Of a stretch of DNA of 64,000 nt, positions 39,349-52,198 are shown piece after piece. Origin of the DNA: Haliclona indistincta (taxonomy: Eukaryota; Porifera; Demospongiae; Haplosclerida; Chalinidae); contig OZ024790.1 in assembly GCA_964017065.1 (NCBI GenBank), forward strand, positions 1,368,904 to 1,432,903, read 5' to 3'. Numbering within the stretch: position 1 is the stretch's first letter; every line of letters begins with the position of its first letter. The translations under genes were made by a program, and so were the position numbers. Under the pieces are notes generated by a model. It was not told the origin of the DNA, did no database searches, and was given only the letters and a program-made list of their open reading frames with translations.

Positions 39349-40528
39349 ATGGCGGCGTTGTTCGGGCGAATCAGCGAGTTTGACCCAGAAAGAGAGGAAT
39401 GGTCTCATTACGCTCAAAGGCTGACCCATTTCTTTGCCGCAAATGGTGTCGAGGACGAAGCAAAGAAGAAAGAGATACTCCTCGCTATGGTTGGTCCTGC
39501 TACCTTCAAGCTGCTAACGAACCTCGTGGTACCGGATACACCTGGAAAGAAGACGTATGAAGAACTTATCGCCGTTTTGAAGACGCACCACAATCCTGAG
39601 CCGTCTGAAGTTATCCAGCGACTGCAGTTCTACGCCAGGGACCGCAAGCCTGGGGAGTCCGTCTCCATGTACGTTGCTGAGCTAAGGTCGCTAGCTGTGT
39701 ACTGTAATTTTGGGACGACGCTCGAGAAAATGTTGAGAGACCGCTTGTTAGGAGGAATTAACGACAGTCGTGTACGGAAACGTTTGCTTCAGGAGAAAGA
39801 CCTGGACTTCAAGAGAGCACTAGAGATTGCGCAAGCACTAGAAGTTGCGGAGAGAGACGAACGGAAGTTGGAACCTGAACCTGTAGTACAGAAGCTGGAC
39901 AGCAAGCCACGCAACTGGCGTCCAGTGAATCCTGGCAAAGATGACACCGGCACGCCAACCTACCAGAAGTGCTACAGATGTGGAAAAAACGAATCACAAA
40001 GCTAGTAACTGTCGTTTCAAGTCAGCAAAATGTCACAATTGCGGAAAAACCGGTCATCTGAAAACTGTCTGTCAGCAACCAGTGAAGAAGGACAGAAGAG
40101 ATTCAGTAAAGACATTGAAGGATGAAAGAGATAGTCAGTCACCAGCTATAGGAGTACACACTTTTTTCTCTTGGAGAAGAGAGCAGTAGAAAACCATTTA
40201 TCGTAGAGTTGAAGATAGATGATGTATCACTCAGCATGGAGTTGGATACAGGTGCCTCGCTCTCTATCATGTCAAAGAACACATTTCGTAAACATTGGCC
40301 AAGTCGACCGTTAGAGTCTACCACAAGGAAGCTGACGACCTACACTGGAGAGACTATTGATGTGCTTGGAACTGCGCAAGTTCAAGTCACACACGGAGAG
40401 AACTCTGCAGAACTGGAACTGATGATAGTGGACATGGATGGACCTCGCCTTCTCGGAAGGAACTGGTTAAACAAACTGACTCTGGACTGGAGCACGCTAC
40501 ACTATCTTCATGATGGACCACTGGGAGA
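39349..40528 (+). pseudogene. gag and aspartic protease of the Gypsy element, frameshifted
   Basis: A gag ORF starts at 39349 (MAALFGRISEF) and breaks at about 39985 in an A-run within the first zinc knuckle (CYRCGK); the second knuckle (CHNCGKTGH) is in another frame (to 40189). A second break in a T-run near 40165 precedes the protease, which shows the DTGAS active-site motif near 40245 and LLGRNWL further on. The protease frame is cut by the nested element at 40529. Confidence 0.85.
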
Positions 40529-40929
40529 CAGTCGACACGCCAAGCAGAAATTTATTATTTTGGTGACGTCATGAGTAAACACAAAATGGAGCGTTTGAGG
40601 TGTGTCTGGTTGCTAGTGAAGAACGTTCCTTTGTACGTTATCCCGACGATAGAGGACTTAAAAACATAACCAGAACGGTCCAGGGAGAACTTTAGTTTAT
40701 TTCTATGGTTATCTTGACTTCAGTTGGCTGTTGTGTTTGCCGTCTTCCGTCGTTTATTGTACCACACTTGAAAATGGCGTCGTGGAGGAACAGAATTCTC
40801 GGGAAGCTAACGCCTCGTTCATGCAGTGGAACAACTTATATTCAAGGTATGTTTTACATTGAATATTGCTTAATGTGTTTTACCGGTTATGAGCGTTTGT
40901 AGCTCAGGAAGCTCTAAGATCAAAGGCAC

Positions 40930-41085
40930 CGCAAGTGGAATATATCCCATACCACCGGATTTCAGGGCAATACTTATATCCCTCAGGAAGTAGTTCTACT
41001 TCCTGGGGATATATATATCGCCCAGGAAGTCACGCTCACTTCCTGGGGAATATATATATATCCTCCAGGAAGTCAGCTGACTTCA
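40930..41085. repeat. Alternating aggaagt / acttcct short inverted repeats
   Basis: Several copies of caggaagt and its complement acttcctgg separated by atatatat tracts. No function can be assigned. Confidence 0.5.
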
Positions 41086-41650
41086 AAAAGTTACCTCCCA
41101 CTTACCCCTCCGTACGAAAGGAGGAGAGGCTGGCTTCACAGAGAGTGAAGCCGAAGTTGCCTTTGAAGAGATTGCGGCGATTTTATAGCACTAAAGTTTC
41201 ATGACACTTGTGGGAATCAAATAGTGCAAAAAATGGCGTCTTGAACTTGTGGACAACAAAATAAACCAGCCATAATCATGTAAAGGGAACTATTTGCAGC
41301 ATAAAAGCACGACTAAGTTTGGAGCATCAACCAAGCTCGTCGGGAGGGCCAAGCTCAAGCTTAGCAAAGAACGCGTTACTCGAGACAAACGCCGGGACCG
41401 TTTGACAGTGACGAACGATGCCGGTCACGGAATGGCTGGACAAACTACTGCAACCTAGGTTTGTTAAGCTGCAAAGGCTACATAACTAAACTGCATGACC
41501 CACACGTATGCCTCAGCGAGGCTTACCGTTGCTGTCAGTTCTTCACTAGCGTACTCGACAAAGTTGGCTTATTCAGGTTAGTAAACGAACGAAAGTGTGC
41601 AGAAAACCAGTCTTGCTGTTGGATCTTAGAGCTTTCTGAGCTACAAAATA

Positions 41651-41786
41651 GTTAACCCATGGGTTCCTCGGCAGTAAGGAATATACCCTCGGCGGTTAAT
41701 TATACCGCCCTCGGGCTACGCCCTCGGGCGGTATAATTAACCAGCCTCGGGTATATCCCATACCGCCTCGGAACCCATGGGTTAAC
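41651..41786. repeat. Near-perfect hairpin (gttaacccatgggttcc ends)
   Basis: Both ends read gttaacccatgggttcc/ggaacccatgggttaac, and the centre has a second inverted pair around ggcggttaattataccgcc. Looks like a fold-back MITE. Confidence 0.75.
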
Positions 41787-42726
41787 CTATACGTATCTGT
41801 TGCGCCAAAAAATTTCCTCACGGTGACAAACGTGACGACTGAGTTTTATAATACATAATACTCGAGAAAACGTGATCTATAAAATTATTATGACATACAA
41901 AGCACTTGTAGTTTGAAAGAACTGGTCATACTACCCATGTACTTGTTCTATATCACTCTCATAATCTGTTTTATTGCTGATTGATCACTGCATGCTCCAC
42001 TCTAGAGTTCTGTCTTCAATTTCCATGCTACGTGTCAGCCGTTACGTGTTATACTTTCTCTTGTAGTAGTGTTTGGGCCATGAACAACCTTCAGAACAGT
42101 TGTCCTTTTTTACATACACACCTTCCTGTCACACAACTAGTCTTACACTTACAGTCTTTTTGCCAAGATTGCCTTCAAAGGCAGCATTGTCTTGTAAATA
42201 CTTTTTGATTATAGCAGCATTTGGGATTTGGGCACGGCCTGGATGCATCGTGCCTCAAATAGGCTCCACAAATTCTTTATGAATCGCATTGTACACGATG
42301 TAATAGGTACTATTGCAAAAGGGGTTGGTTGGGAAAGGTACAATTTCATTGAATTGTACTTACACACGTCAAACGTTCCTTGATATTAGGTACTTGTAAT
42401 TTGTAATTATTGGTGAAGCATGCATCGTCACAGCCATGTATGCTGCATTTGATTATTGCTTGTCTTTTTTCTCCCACCTAGGAACATGGTTTGGATCACT
42501 ACCAATTCTTCGGAGGTCATCGTGACACGGGTGGCATATCGCGTCACTTGGTACTATACCCAGTTTTAAGACTTCGTCGTGTTTGCCATGTGTGCACATT
42601 ACTTGTGTGTTAGTGTTGTAATTCACTAAGTGCGCACACTTGACTGACTGACTCTCCTGGCTGACTGTCATCATTACCATCATTGGACAGACGTCTCTAG
42701 TGTCCATTTGGACCCTTTATGATCTA

Positions 42727-43081
42727 CAGTACCGCTCACGAGTAAGTGTACTCAAACCCGCGGGCTAACCGCGCGTAACCCGGGGGTGCCCGCGGGTCCG
42801 TGGACGTGTACCCGCTGCCCGCACCACACTAATCCGCGGCCCTCATGCAGCCTCGCATGCACTCGCGACCCGCTGGATAGCTAGGCAGACTCACGTTGTC
42901 GTTGTGTGACTTTCGCAAGCATATATAGTGCTCGCACGTATCCGCACCAGCGCGTGATGCACTCTGTATTCGCATCTACCCGCGGTTAATGATACACGGT
43001 TCCGCGGGCAAGACAAAATTACCCCCGGGTTGCCTGCGAGTCTCCTGCGGGTGTTGGTCCACTTACTCGTGAGCGGTACTG
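42727..43081. mobile_element. 355-bp MITE with 22-bp TIRs and TA flanks
   Basis: Starts CAGTACCGCTCACGAGTAAG and ends with its complement, with TA on both sides (42725-42726 and 43082-43083), the Tc1/mariner-type signature. The interior is GC-rich with repeated acccgcggg motifs. Confidence 0.8.
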
Positions 43082-43586
43082 TACCTGTCACCATTAGAAT
43101 ATAATTATAGCTGTTATAATATGCAGTATTGTAATCAAAGTGTGTCTAAATGGGATTGCGCAAGCGTACTTTGAAGCGCTCATAGTTCAGTAAGTGCAAG
43201 CTGGAACAACTCGGAGTTTGTATTATGTTGAGCTTGGTGTGTGTACATTTGCTGAGATGCATTATAACACTGAAAGCTGGTTGCGAAAAAAATTCCTGAC
43301 GCAGTCTATGGAAGCATACGAATTCGGTGTCGTGCTTGGTTTAGCTCCGATACAGAGGCTAGTTTAAAGCGTAAGGCTACCGGGATTTGTGTATTGATAA
43401 ATCAGATGATGAAGATACTTTGTTGCAAAAATAAAAGCAAAAGCACCAAGATGACAATAGATATGAACTGTTTAGTTTGCTTATGAATAATTCAAACATC
43501 CTTGAATAGACGCTGCAGGGTAGCGCGGCATGATAATAAATTTGTACGTGTGGTATTGGACTTCCGGTTATTTGGCGTGTCGACTG

Positions 43587-46292
43587 CATGGAGAGTTGCT
43601 GAAGAAGCATTCCAGACTGTTCAGAGAGGAGCTGGGGACCTTGCATGGTTTCCAGGCTAAAATTCATGTTAACCCACATTCTGTTCCCATGTTCTGTAGT
43701 GCTCGCTCAGTTCCCTACTCGATGAGACCACTGGTAGAAGAGGAGCTAGAGAAGCTCGTGTCTCAAGGAGTGATCGAACCAGTGACTTATTCGGACTGGG
43801 CAGCACTTATCGTGCCAGTACTCAAAGCTGATAAGAAATCAGTGAGAATCTGCGGAGACTTCTCAACTACAGTCAACAAAGCATCTCGTCTCGACAACTA
43901 CCCCATTCCAAAGGTGGAGGACCTATTTGCTAAGTTGCAAGGAGGAGTTGTCTTCACCAAGTTAGACATGAGTCAAGCATACCAGCAGTTGTCTTTGGAT
44001 GAAGAATCGAAACAATATGTCGTGGTGAACACTCACGGGTCTGTACAGATTTAACCGTTTGCCTTTTGGAGTATCGTCGGCTCCAGGAATCTTCCAACGA
44101 GCAATGGAGTCACTACTACAAGACATACCTTCAGTAGTGGTCTATATCGACGATATCCTGATAACTGGAGCTACCGAGGCAGAACACCTACAGACGTTGA
44201 GTAAAGTGCTGGAACGTCTGGAGTCTGCGGGTCTGACTCTCAAGAAAGAAAAATGTGTCTTCGCCTCAACATCAGTAACATATCTTGGACACACAATTGA
44301 TCGAGATGGTATTCATCCTACACCAGACAAAGTCCAAGCTGTACAGCAAGGTCCTACTCCAAAGAATGTCACCGAGCTGAAAGCGTTCCTAGGCCTGTTG
44401 AACTACTATGACAAATTTATGCCAAACCTAGCTACCACCTTGAAACCCTTGTACAACCTTCTTCAAGAATCAACCAAGTGGAGGTGGACTGACAAAGAAA
44501 AGAAGGATTTCGAAGCATCAAAGAAGCTACTATTGTCATCTCAAGTTTTGACACACTATAACCCTGAGCTACAACTTGTCCTAGCGTGTGATGCTTCTCA
44601 GTACGGTCTTGGTGCTGTGTTGTCGCAACGGTATCCAAATGGAGAAGAGAGACCAGTTGGATATGCCTCAAGGACACTGTCCAAGGCTGAGCAGAATTAT
44701 TCTCAGATTGAAAAAGAGGGACTGGCATGTGTTTTCGGCGTAAAAAGATTTCACTGCTATATTTTTGGAAGATCATTTATCCTCAGTTCGGATCACAAGC
44801 CACTCGCCCCTCTGTTCGCAAAAGACAAGACAGTTCCAGCTCAAGCATCTGCCAGAATCCAACGATGGGCGTTAACATTGGGAATGTATGAGTATGAGTT
44901 GATCCACAAGTCAGGAGCTACTCAGGGAAATGCCGATGCTTTAATTGAGTCGCTTACCTCTTCCTGGGAGTGCATCAGAAGAAACCCCACAACCAGCTGA
45001 AATGGTATTACTATTCGAGGAACTTCAGAAGGGACCAGTGACTGCTGAGCAAATCAAGTTATGGACAAGACGAGATCCAGTACTCTCAAGAGTTCAGCAG
45101 TTTGTTCTCAAAGGATGGCCCACCGGTGCTATCGAGAAAGATCTCAAACCCTACTGGCACAAACGCCTCGAGTTATCATCACATGATGGATGCCTTCTGT
45201 GGGGAAATAGAGTTGTCGTTCCAGCAGCAGGTCAAGCGAGTGTATTGGAGGAGTTGCATATTGCTCATCCTGGATCATCACAGATGAAACAGATTGCTCG
45301 AACTATGGTGTGGTGGAGTGGAATCGATAAGGACATTGAACGAACTGTGCAGTCATGTACAACATGTCAGAGTCAACAGAATCTACCGCCAGCAGCTCCT
45401 GTACAACCTTGGAGATGGTCGACCAGACCATGGGCTAGACTACATGCCGATTTTGCTGGACCGATACAAGGACACATGCTCCTACTTTTGGTTGACGCGC
45501 ATTCCAAATGGATCGAAGTATTTCCTATGTCAACTATCACTTCCACTGCTACTATTCAGAGTTGCCGCAAACTATTCGCAACTTTTGGAGTTCCTGAAGT
45601 GCTGGTCACTGACAATGGCCCAAGTTTTGTGAGTGCTGAGTTTGAACAGTTCCTAAAGAAGATCTCTATTCGTCACAAGACCTCACCTCCCTATCATCCT
45701 GCCACCAATGGTCTTGCTGAACGAGCCGTCCAGACAGTAAAAAAGGGTCTCAAGAAGATGAAGTCTGGTACTCTACAGGACAAAGCACCACTGAAGAAAC
45801 TCCTTCACTGCTTCTCTTAGGGAGACAGATGAGATCTCCACTAGATGTGATACATCCAGATCTTCAGCGCAAGGTCGAGGAGAAGCAGGACAAGCATGTG
45901 ATGCAGTCAAATGACATTCAAGGAGTGGAGACTGGAGATGCAGTCTATGCTCGAAATTTCAGTCGGGACAAAGGTACCAATCCATGGTTACCAGGAGAAG
46001 TGATCGAACTGTTAGGAACAAGATCTATTCTGATCAAGCTCTCAGATGGGAGAACAGTTCGCCGTCACATGGATCATGTGCGTAAGCGCTTGGCATCACC
46101 ACAGTTTGATTGAGACACCACCCCTCCACCTGTAACAATCCAGATGATGCCATGTCTCCACCAGAGGATCAAGTGGTGACCCCTCCATCTGATCCTACAC
46201 CTACAGATCCTACTCCTACAGATCCACCTCAAAGACGTTATCCAGTTCGTAAGCGTGGACCGCCCGACTGGTACATTCCATTTGCAAACTAA
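43587..46292 (+). pseudogene. Reverse transcriptase, RNase H and integrase of the Gypsy element, frameshifted
   Basis: RT is split by a frame break at about 44040, just before the RLPFG motif; YIDDIL follows at about 44140. RNase H shows the CDASQYGLGAVL motif near 44590. A further break near 44945 separates it from the integrase, which has an HHCC zinc finger and a D-35-E type core (ADFAGP, DNGP at about 45610, NGLAERAVQ). Another break near 45820 precedes the C-terminal tail, which ends at 46292 next to the polypurine tract. Confidence 0.87.
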
Positions 46293-46303
46293 GGAGGGAG
46301 GAG

Positions 46304-46436
46304 TGTTGTAGACTAAGAGTCTCGGACACTTGTTTTTATTTTACAAGCTATTGTGCACTCTGATTTATAAACTGAGTCTCTCATGTATTTTGGCAGTATG
46401 TAATTTAACAATAAGAGATTGTTTTGAGACTCAACA
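46304..46436 (+). repeat. Right LTR of the Gypsy element (133 bp)
   Basis: Same ends as the left LTR, with an extra 13 bp (tgtaatttaacaa region near 46400) before ataagagattg. The difference suggests the insertion is not very recent, or that one LTR gained or lost a short repeat. Confidence 0.9.
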
Positions 46437-46446
46437 GTACTGACTA

Positions 46447-47268
46447 CAAGTAATAAAAACATTTTAACCAAAATGCAAGAGATTTAGGGTTGGTACATTT
46501 ATCGAAAAAGTATGGAAACAAGATTTTGAAATGAAAAGGATTGTATCAATAGCAGTGTAATGCTACCTCCCTATTAAATTAACCACAACTATCGAAAGCA
46601 GTTAATTTAGGGAGGTAGCATTACACTGCTATTGATACAATCCTTTTCATTTCAAAATCTTGTTTCCATACTTTTTCGATAAATGTACCAACCCTAAATC
46701 TCTTGCATTTTGGTTAAAATGTTTTTATTACTTGTTTCTTTTCTTTTTTTATTAATGACTTAGTTGGCACTATGCTAACATAAAGAGAACATGGAGAACT
46801 ATTCCCGGCCGGCCGCAGCCAGACTGCATGGACTGCACTCGATCGACTCTGCACTGCATGCAATGATGCAGCATGTACCATGCACCATTAGCTAACATTA
46901 ATCTTACAACCCTGAACAGACAAATCCAGTGTAACAGTGAAGATTTGCTCGTTGTCTGCTGTGAACACTGCTAGTAGCAGCAGCACTCGCGTTCTAAGCA
47001 ATTTGTACTAAGGTGCGCGTGTATTAGAATAATTACATACACGGGCGTGCGCGAGTAGGCGTAACCTAGTAACGGAGTTCAAACAGAATGATGGAATGGA
47101 GTCTGTTATGGACCAAAAATCGCTGTTTTCCTGGAAATACTCGCTTGTGCTAGTGTTTTAGGCCTAAATAGATATCAGGTGCACTGATGGTCATAGGTAG
47201 CGTTGCTTCTGTGTAGGTTTACTTGCGTTTGGTTCGCTCACTACTGTTCTAGACTCGCTGAAAAATAA

Positions 47269-47305
<37 letters not shown>

Positions 47306-47704
47306 AGAAGATGAACAAACGGGTGACCACGTGAACTCTGGTTTACCACCTTAGACCTGGTTTCTTTTGCTTCTGAAGGTCTCTTTGTAATCGCACAAAT
47401 CGTGCAAGGAGCTTCAGAACGTTAGATTAGCTTGAAACACCCGTACGGCGAAGATATGGTAGTGCCGTACTTAGTGCCTCCGGGCGAGACGCCATCTTGT
47501 CATGCCCATAGCGACTGGCCTTATAATCTTTATTAGTAGACTCATTGTAAACGTTTGCCTCTTAGGATAGCCCCTAGGTAGTTAAAATACCCCTGATGTC
47601 GTCAACAGCCAAGATATACGTGAATCATTGCGTTTAGCCTAAGTGTAGCCGCCATCTTGTATTCCGCCCAACCCTAAATATGCCACGTCTACCGCGTGGC
47701 ATAA
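46447..47704. mobile_element. 1.26-kb fold-back element next to the Gypsy LTR (TA flanks)
   Basis: Comparison with the ROCO1 flank shows it interrupts gactatactatc, with TA on both sides. The first 300 bp form an almost perfect hairpin (46447-46587 pairs with 46594-46735). It begins CAAGTAATAAAAAC and ends TGGCATAA. A related single-arm copy lies in the opposite orientation at about 24785-25870. Confidence 0.75.
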
Positions 47705-48511
47705 TACTATCAATATCATACTGTGTCAATAACTAATTGAGACTCAACTCTATGATGTGCAATTATGTGTTATTTAAAACATAGTTTGGATCAAGCCATA
47801 TCAATTAAGGACTAGAGCACATATTACTTCTCGTGAACGATTGCCTCGTGCACTCACATTATCAAACTCTGTGTGTGCTCATGCAATGAGAACCTAAAAC
47901 AGGTTTCAGTTAACAACTGTTGAATTGGTGGTTAGCTGTGCATAATAAAGCACCAACGGAGCAGATGCTTCAGTTGAGTAGCACATGTATGTTATGGCAG
48001 CACATGTGCATGCATGCTGTGCTTGGAGTTGTGCTTGCTAGTTTCACTGTTGCCTATGGAGCTGTGCGAGCTAGCTCTACTATCACACATCAAACTTTCA
48101 GGTTGCACTCTGTAGCCATATTTAGACAGTTTTGTCTATGAAGTAGGCCCGAGCACTCAAAACGGCTGTTCAGGTCAGCAAATCACGCCTGTATTGATTA
48201 CTAGCAAGATACGCCTGTCCTGTTGATTAGGTAACACAACCTGTCCTGTCCTATATAATGTGAAACGGTCACCCACTCCCACAAAGTGGGAGAGTGTAAG
48301 AGAGAGAGTGTGTACGTGTTACACTTGTAACTTGGTATTATAAAAACTGGATGGCAGGCTATTGTTAGCTAGTCCAAGGGTTAGCGCATGCGCAAAATTT
48401 TCCAGCGGGAAATATATTTGAATTTGGTACAACCCAGTACGTTTGTAACTAAAAGCTAGAGTTAACCCTCGCGCATGCATCGAGGGTTAATAACCTTGAA
48501 TGAGTATAATA
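47705..48511. other. ROCO2 3' flank and remaining intron 12 of copy C
   Basis: Continues the ROCO1-type 3' flank (actatcaatatcatactgtg) and has the uninserted forms of the TTAA and TATAGACC sites. No gene recognised. Confidence 0.5.
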
Positions 48512-49757
48512 TTAGGGAGGCACGGTAGTGACTCCCTATGTAGGGATGAACGAGAAAACAAGATGGCGGCTACATACAATGTGTTAGCGTTCAAACGCTG
48601 ATATTTCGCCTGGTGTTGAATTTTATACGTCTTTAGACACTTAGATCTGCTCTCTGGCGTTGCCCCATCTTACAGTAGCAAGGAGATTGCTCGAAATTGT
48701 TACTAAAGTGACGAACCTGGAAACGGTGAAAATCGAGTTTCGTCATCTTCGTTTTCTTCTTTCTTCTTTCTTTCTTTCTTCTTTCTTTCTTCAACTCGCC
48801 TAGCGCCTTTACGCGAGCAGTGCCGAGACCAAAACATCCACGAACAGTCGTGAAATTCTCCTGGCATGTGCCTTTTGAGCTTTGTTTTTAGCGTAACGGT
48901 GATCTAAGTTCCGCGATTTCTCGATCGTGATCCATTGTCAGCTTAGTGTTAGACGCCATTATTGTGATTGCGCAATACGCACGTGACCAAGCAATGGGTA
49001 GCGCACGTGACGAAGCAGCTAAAGTATCGCTGCGCCGTGTGGATCACTATCACGGAGAACACACACCCGGCATTTGTCTGGAGTCTTCGAAGAACGGTAA
49101 GCTCGTGTAGGATCGCCATTCTGCACTTGCCAGATAATTATATACGCCGTATAGGTCTACAAACAAGTGTGGGCGGGGCTCGTATGCACTGCATGCATGC
49201 GTAGGTGACCAGGCAGACCTGATACGTACAGCTTAACAATTTTAGCTACAAGTTTAAGAAAAGCCATCAACAACAGGAATACTAAACTAATGGTGGAAAC
49301 AAAGACTTCTCCGTACATGCATGATATTGAACTGCACTTCACTAAAAAGAAAAAAGGACACAAACAAGAAATTAAAAAGATTTCTATCGAAATCAAAAGG
49401 ATGTAGTGATGAAGAAATCTACCACTGGTTCACAATGTAAACCAACAAGGAACAAGCATAGAATGGTAACACGATTGACTTGCTAACAGACCATAGATAC
49501 ATCAGTGGCTGTACATAAGATCAATATTTTGTCACAAGCTGAATTCTATTCAAAGTGTCAGTCAACAGTAAATAGCTTAACTAGCCATAGTCTGCGGGCC
49601 ACAGCAGCCACTGATGTAGGGATCTATGGTCTGTTAGCAAGTCAATCGTGTTACCATTCTATGCTTGTTCCTTGTTGGTTTACATTGTGAACCAGTGGTA
49701 GATTTCTTCATCACTATACATCCTTTTGATTTCGATAGAAATCTTTTTAATTTCTTG
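48512..49757 (-). mobile_element. 1.25-kb CAAG...CCTCCCTAA element, minus orientation
   Basis: Bounded by TA on both sides relative to copy B (gagtataatacctg). The left end TTAGGGAGGCACGG and the right end with a fold-back ending tttcttg match the element at 50070 in the opposite orientation. It abuts the donor of nardilysin C exon 12. Confidence 0.78.
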
Positions 49758-50069
49758 TACCTGTAGTTGATGAACTGACATGGCAGTATCCATGTGATAC
49801 GTAACTGGTGCTTGTCCTTCACAGCTGGTAGAACTAAGGGAGATAAAGGGTTAAATTTAACCTGTGAGACTGATATGCTTACCTTTGTAGAGTCTATGGA
49901 ATGTGTCCATTTCAAAAACCGGCTATAGAGAGAGAGATACACAAACAGCCGACATGGCACAAATAGTTAGTAATAGAGTCATATACCTGATGGTTTTCAA
50001 ATGATGGTGGTGATTTATTACTGAGAGAAAATAAAGAAATATTGAAAATACAACAACTGATAACCACTA

Positions 50070-50996
50070 CAAGAAAAAAAAGATTTCTATCGAAATCAAA
50101 AGGATGTAGGGTTGTAAAATCTACCACTGGTCCACAATGTAAACTAACAAGGAACAAGCATGGAATGGTAACACGATTGACTTGCTAACAGACCATAGAT
50201 CCCTACATCAGTGGCTGCTGTGGTTAGCTAGTTCAGCTAGTTGCTGTTGACTGACACCTAACGTGCATTCAGCTTGTGACAAAATATTGATCTTATGTAC
50301 AGCCACTGATGTAGGGATCTATGGTCTGTTAGCAAGTCAATCGTGTTACCATTCCATGCTTGTTCCTTGTTAGTTTACATTGTGGACCAGTGGTAGATTT
50401 TACAACCCTACATCCTTTTGATTTCGATAGAAATTTTTTTTTCTTGTTTGTGTCCTTTTTTCTTTTTCAGCGAAGTGCAGTTCAATATCATGCACGTACT
50501 GAGCTGTCTTTGTTTCCACCATTGGTTTAGTTTTCCTGTTGTTGGTGGCTTTTCTTTAGAATTTTAAACTTGTAGCTAATAATAATTGTAAATTTGTAAT
50601 GCTGTACATATCAGCTCGCCTACACATGCATGCATGCAGTGGATACAAGCCCCGCCCACTATTGTTTGTAGACATGTACGGCGGTTGTAATTCTCTGGCA
50701 AGCGCAGAATGGTGATCCTATACGAGCTTACCGTTCTTCGAAGACTCCAGACAAATACATGTGTTCTCCAGTGCTTGGTCACGTGCGCTAACCACTGCTT
50801 GGTCACGTGCGTATTGCGCAATCACATCAATGGCGTCTAACACTTAGCTGACAATGGATCACGATCGAGAAATCGCGGAATTAATATCGACGTTTCGCTA
50901 AAAACTAAGTTCAAAAGGCACCTGCCAGGAGAATTTCATGACTGTTCATGGGTGTTTTGGTCTCGGCATTGCTCGCGTAAAGGCGCTAGGCGCGCT

Positions 50997-51029
<33 letters not shown>

Positions 51030-51282
51030 AGAAAGAAGAAAACGAAGATGACGAAACACGATTTTCACCGTTTCCAGGTTCATCACTTTAGTAACAACTT
51101 CGAGCAATCTCCTTGCTACTGTAAGATGGGGCAACGTCAGAGAGCAGATTTAAGTGTCTTTTGACGTATACAATTCATGACCAGGCGAAATATCAGCGTT
51201 TGAACGCTAATACATTGTATGTAGCCGCCATCTTGTTTTCTCGTTCAACCCTACATAGGGAGGCACTACCGTGCCTCCCTAA
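50070..51282 (+). mobile_element. 1.21-kb CAAG...CCTCCCTAA element, plus orientation
   Basis: Interrupts ccactataattcatg of copy B and is flanked by TA. Begins CAAGAAAAAAAAG, carries a fold-back of about 185-bp arms (50075-50440) and ends GTGCCTCCCTAA. Same family as 598-1809 and 48512-49757. Confidence 0.8.
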
Positions 51283-51805
51283 TAATTCATGTGTACCATA
51301 TCTTGTACTATAATAACTCTCACCTGTAAGGTTTTAATGGAAAACCTAAACTATGATTTTACTAGACATGTAATGTATGAGCGGCAGAACTTATATACAT
51401 CATCACTATCTTGCTACAAGAGAGTATATCTAGAATTGGTAAAAGGTATTCTTGATTACAGATTTAAGCGTCAATGCACAAAAATTCTTACTACATGACA
51501 ACACACATGATGTAGTTGGTTACCAGATAGGTATTGTAGCAAAGCAGTCTCTTAGCCATCTCTTCCATAGCATCAAGTGAGTCTAGCAGCTGATATCAAT
51601 ACCATCACTATGGTGATATAGTCCATACCTTCAGATACTAGTACACCTGTCATGTAGCTAGCTGAGTAATACTCACTATGATACTGCTTCAAGTGATCCA
51701 ACACATCAATCCCTTTCTTCCTGGGAGTCTTCTTGAGTGTTGCTAGGTTACCTGTAGAATAGGAAGTATTACCAGAGCTTAAGGGTTAACCATGACATGG
51801 TGCTA

Positions 51806-52198
51806 CCGCAAATCGGGAAATTTTTGTGTAACAAAATTTTGGTGTGTTAAATTTTCATGTTAAAATATTTTCGTGGGTCGACCTGCCCACGAAAATATTT
51901 TAACAATGAAAATTTATCAACATGTAAGCAGTTTCTAGCCAAAACTGCATTGCTGCTGCTGCTGACAGCTGTAACGATGCTTGTATTCCTGGGTATTGTG
52001 TACACAAGAGTGTAGGAGCCAGCTGAATGAATGAATCCTGCCCATTTGTTAGCCTGGGCAAGACCAAAATGCTCAGATACTGCGATCGTCTCACGTGTTT
52101 ACAAATTATTTTCATTGTTAACAATTTTCGTGTGTTTAATTTTCGTGGTTGGACCTACCCACGAAAATATTTTAACAACGAAATTTCCCGATTTACGG
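51806..52198. mobile_element. 393-bp MITE in intron 7 of copy C (TA flanks)
   Basis: Ends CCGCAAATCGGGAAATT and AATTTCCCGATTTACGG, flanked by TA; copy B reads straight through (gtgctatattattg). Confidence 0.85.

Larger units (their letters stand above)
40529..43586. mobile_element. 3.06-kb inverted-repeat element nested in the Gypsy element
   Basis: The gap between protease and RT is bounded exactly by 15-bp perfect inverted repeats, CAGTCGACACGCCAA at 40529-40543 and its complement at 43572-43586. No transposase frame is visible inside, and no clear target duplication can be read. It carries a 136-bp hairpin and a smaller MITE of its own. Confidence 0.7.
39200..46436 (+). mobile_element. 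Ty3/Gypsy LTR retrotransposon, degenerate
   Basis: Flanked by LTRs 39200-39319 and 46304-46436 and by a 5-bp duplication gtact (39195-39199 and 46437-46441). Order gag, CCHC zinc knuckles, aspartic protease, reverse transcriptase, RNase H, integrase is that of Ty3/Gypsy. The region just after the left LTR (ctggcgacgag) is a likely primer-binding site, and aaggagggaggag before the right LTR is the polypurine tract. At least five frame breaks and a 3-kb nested insertion make it non-autonomous. It landed 97 bp downstream of the ROCO2 Death-domain stop; the corresponding empty site is intact downstream of ROCO1 (about 21353). Confidence 0.92.
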
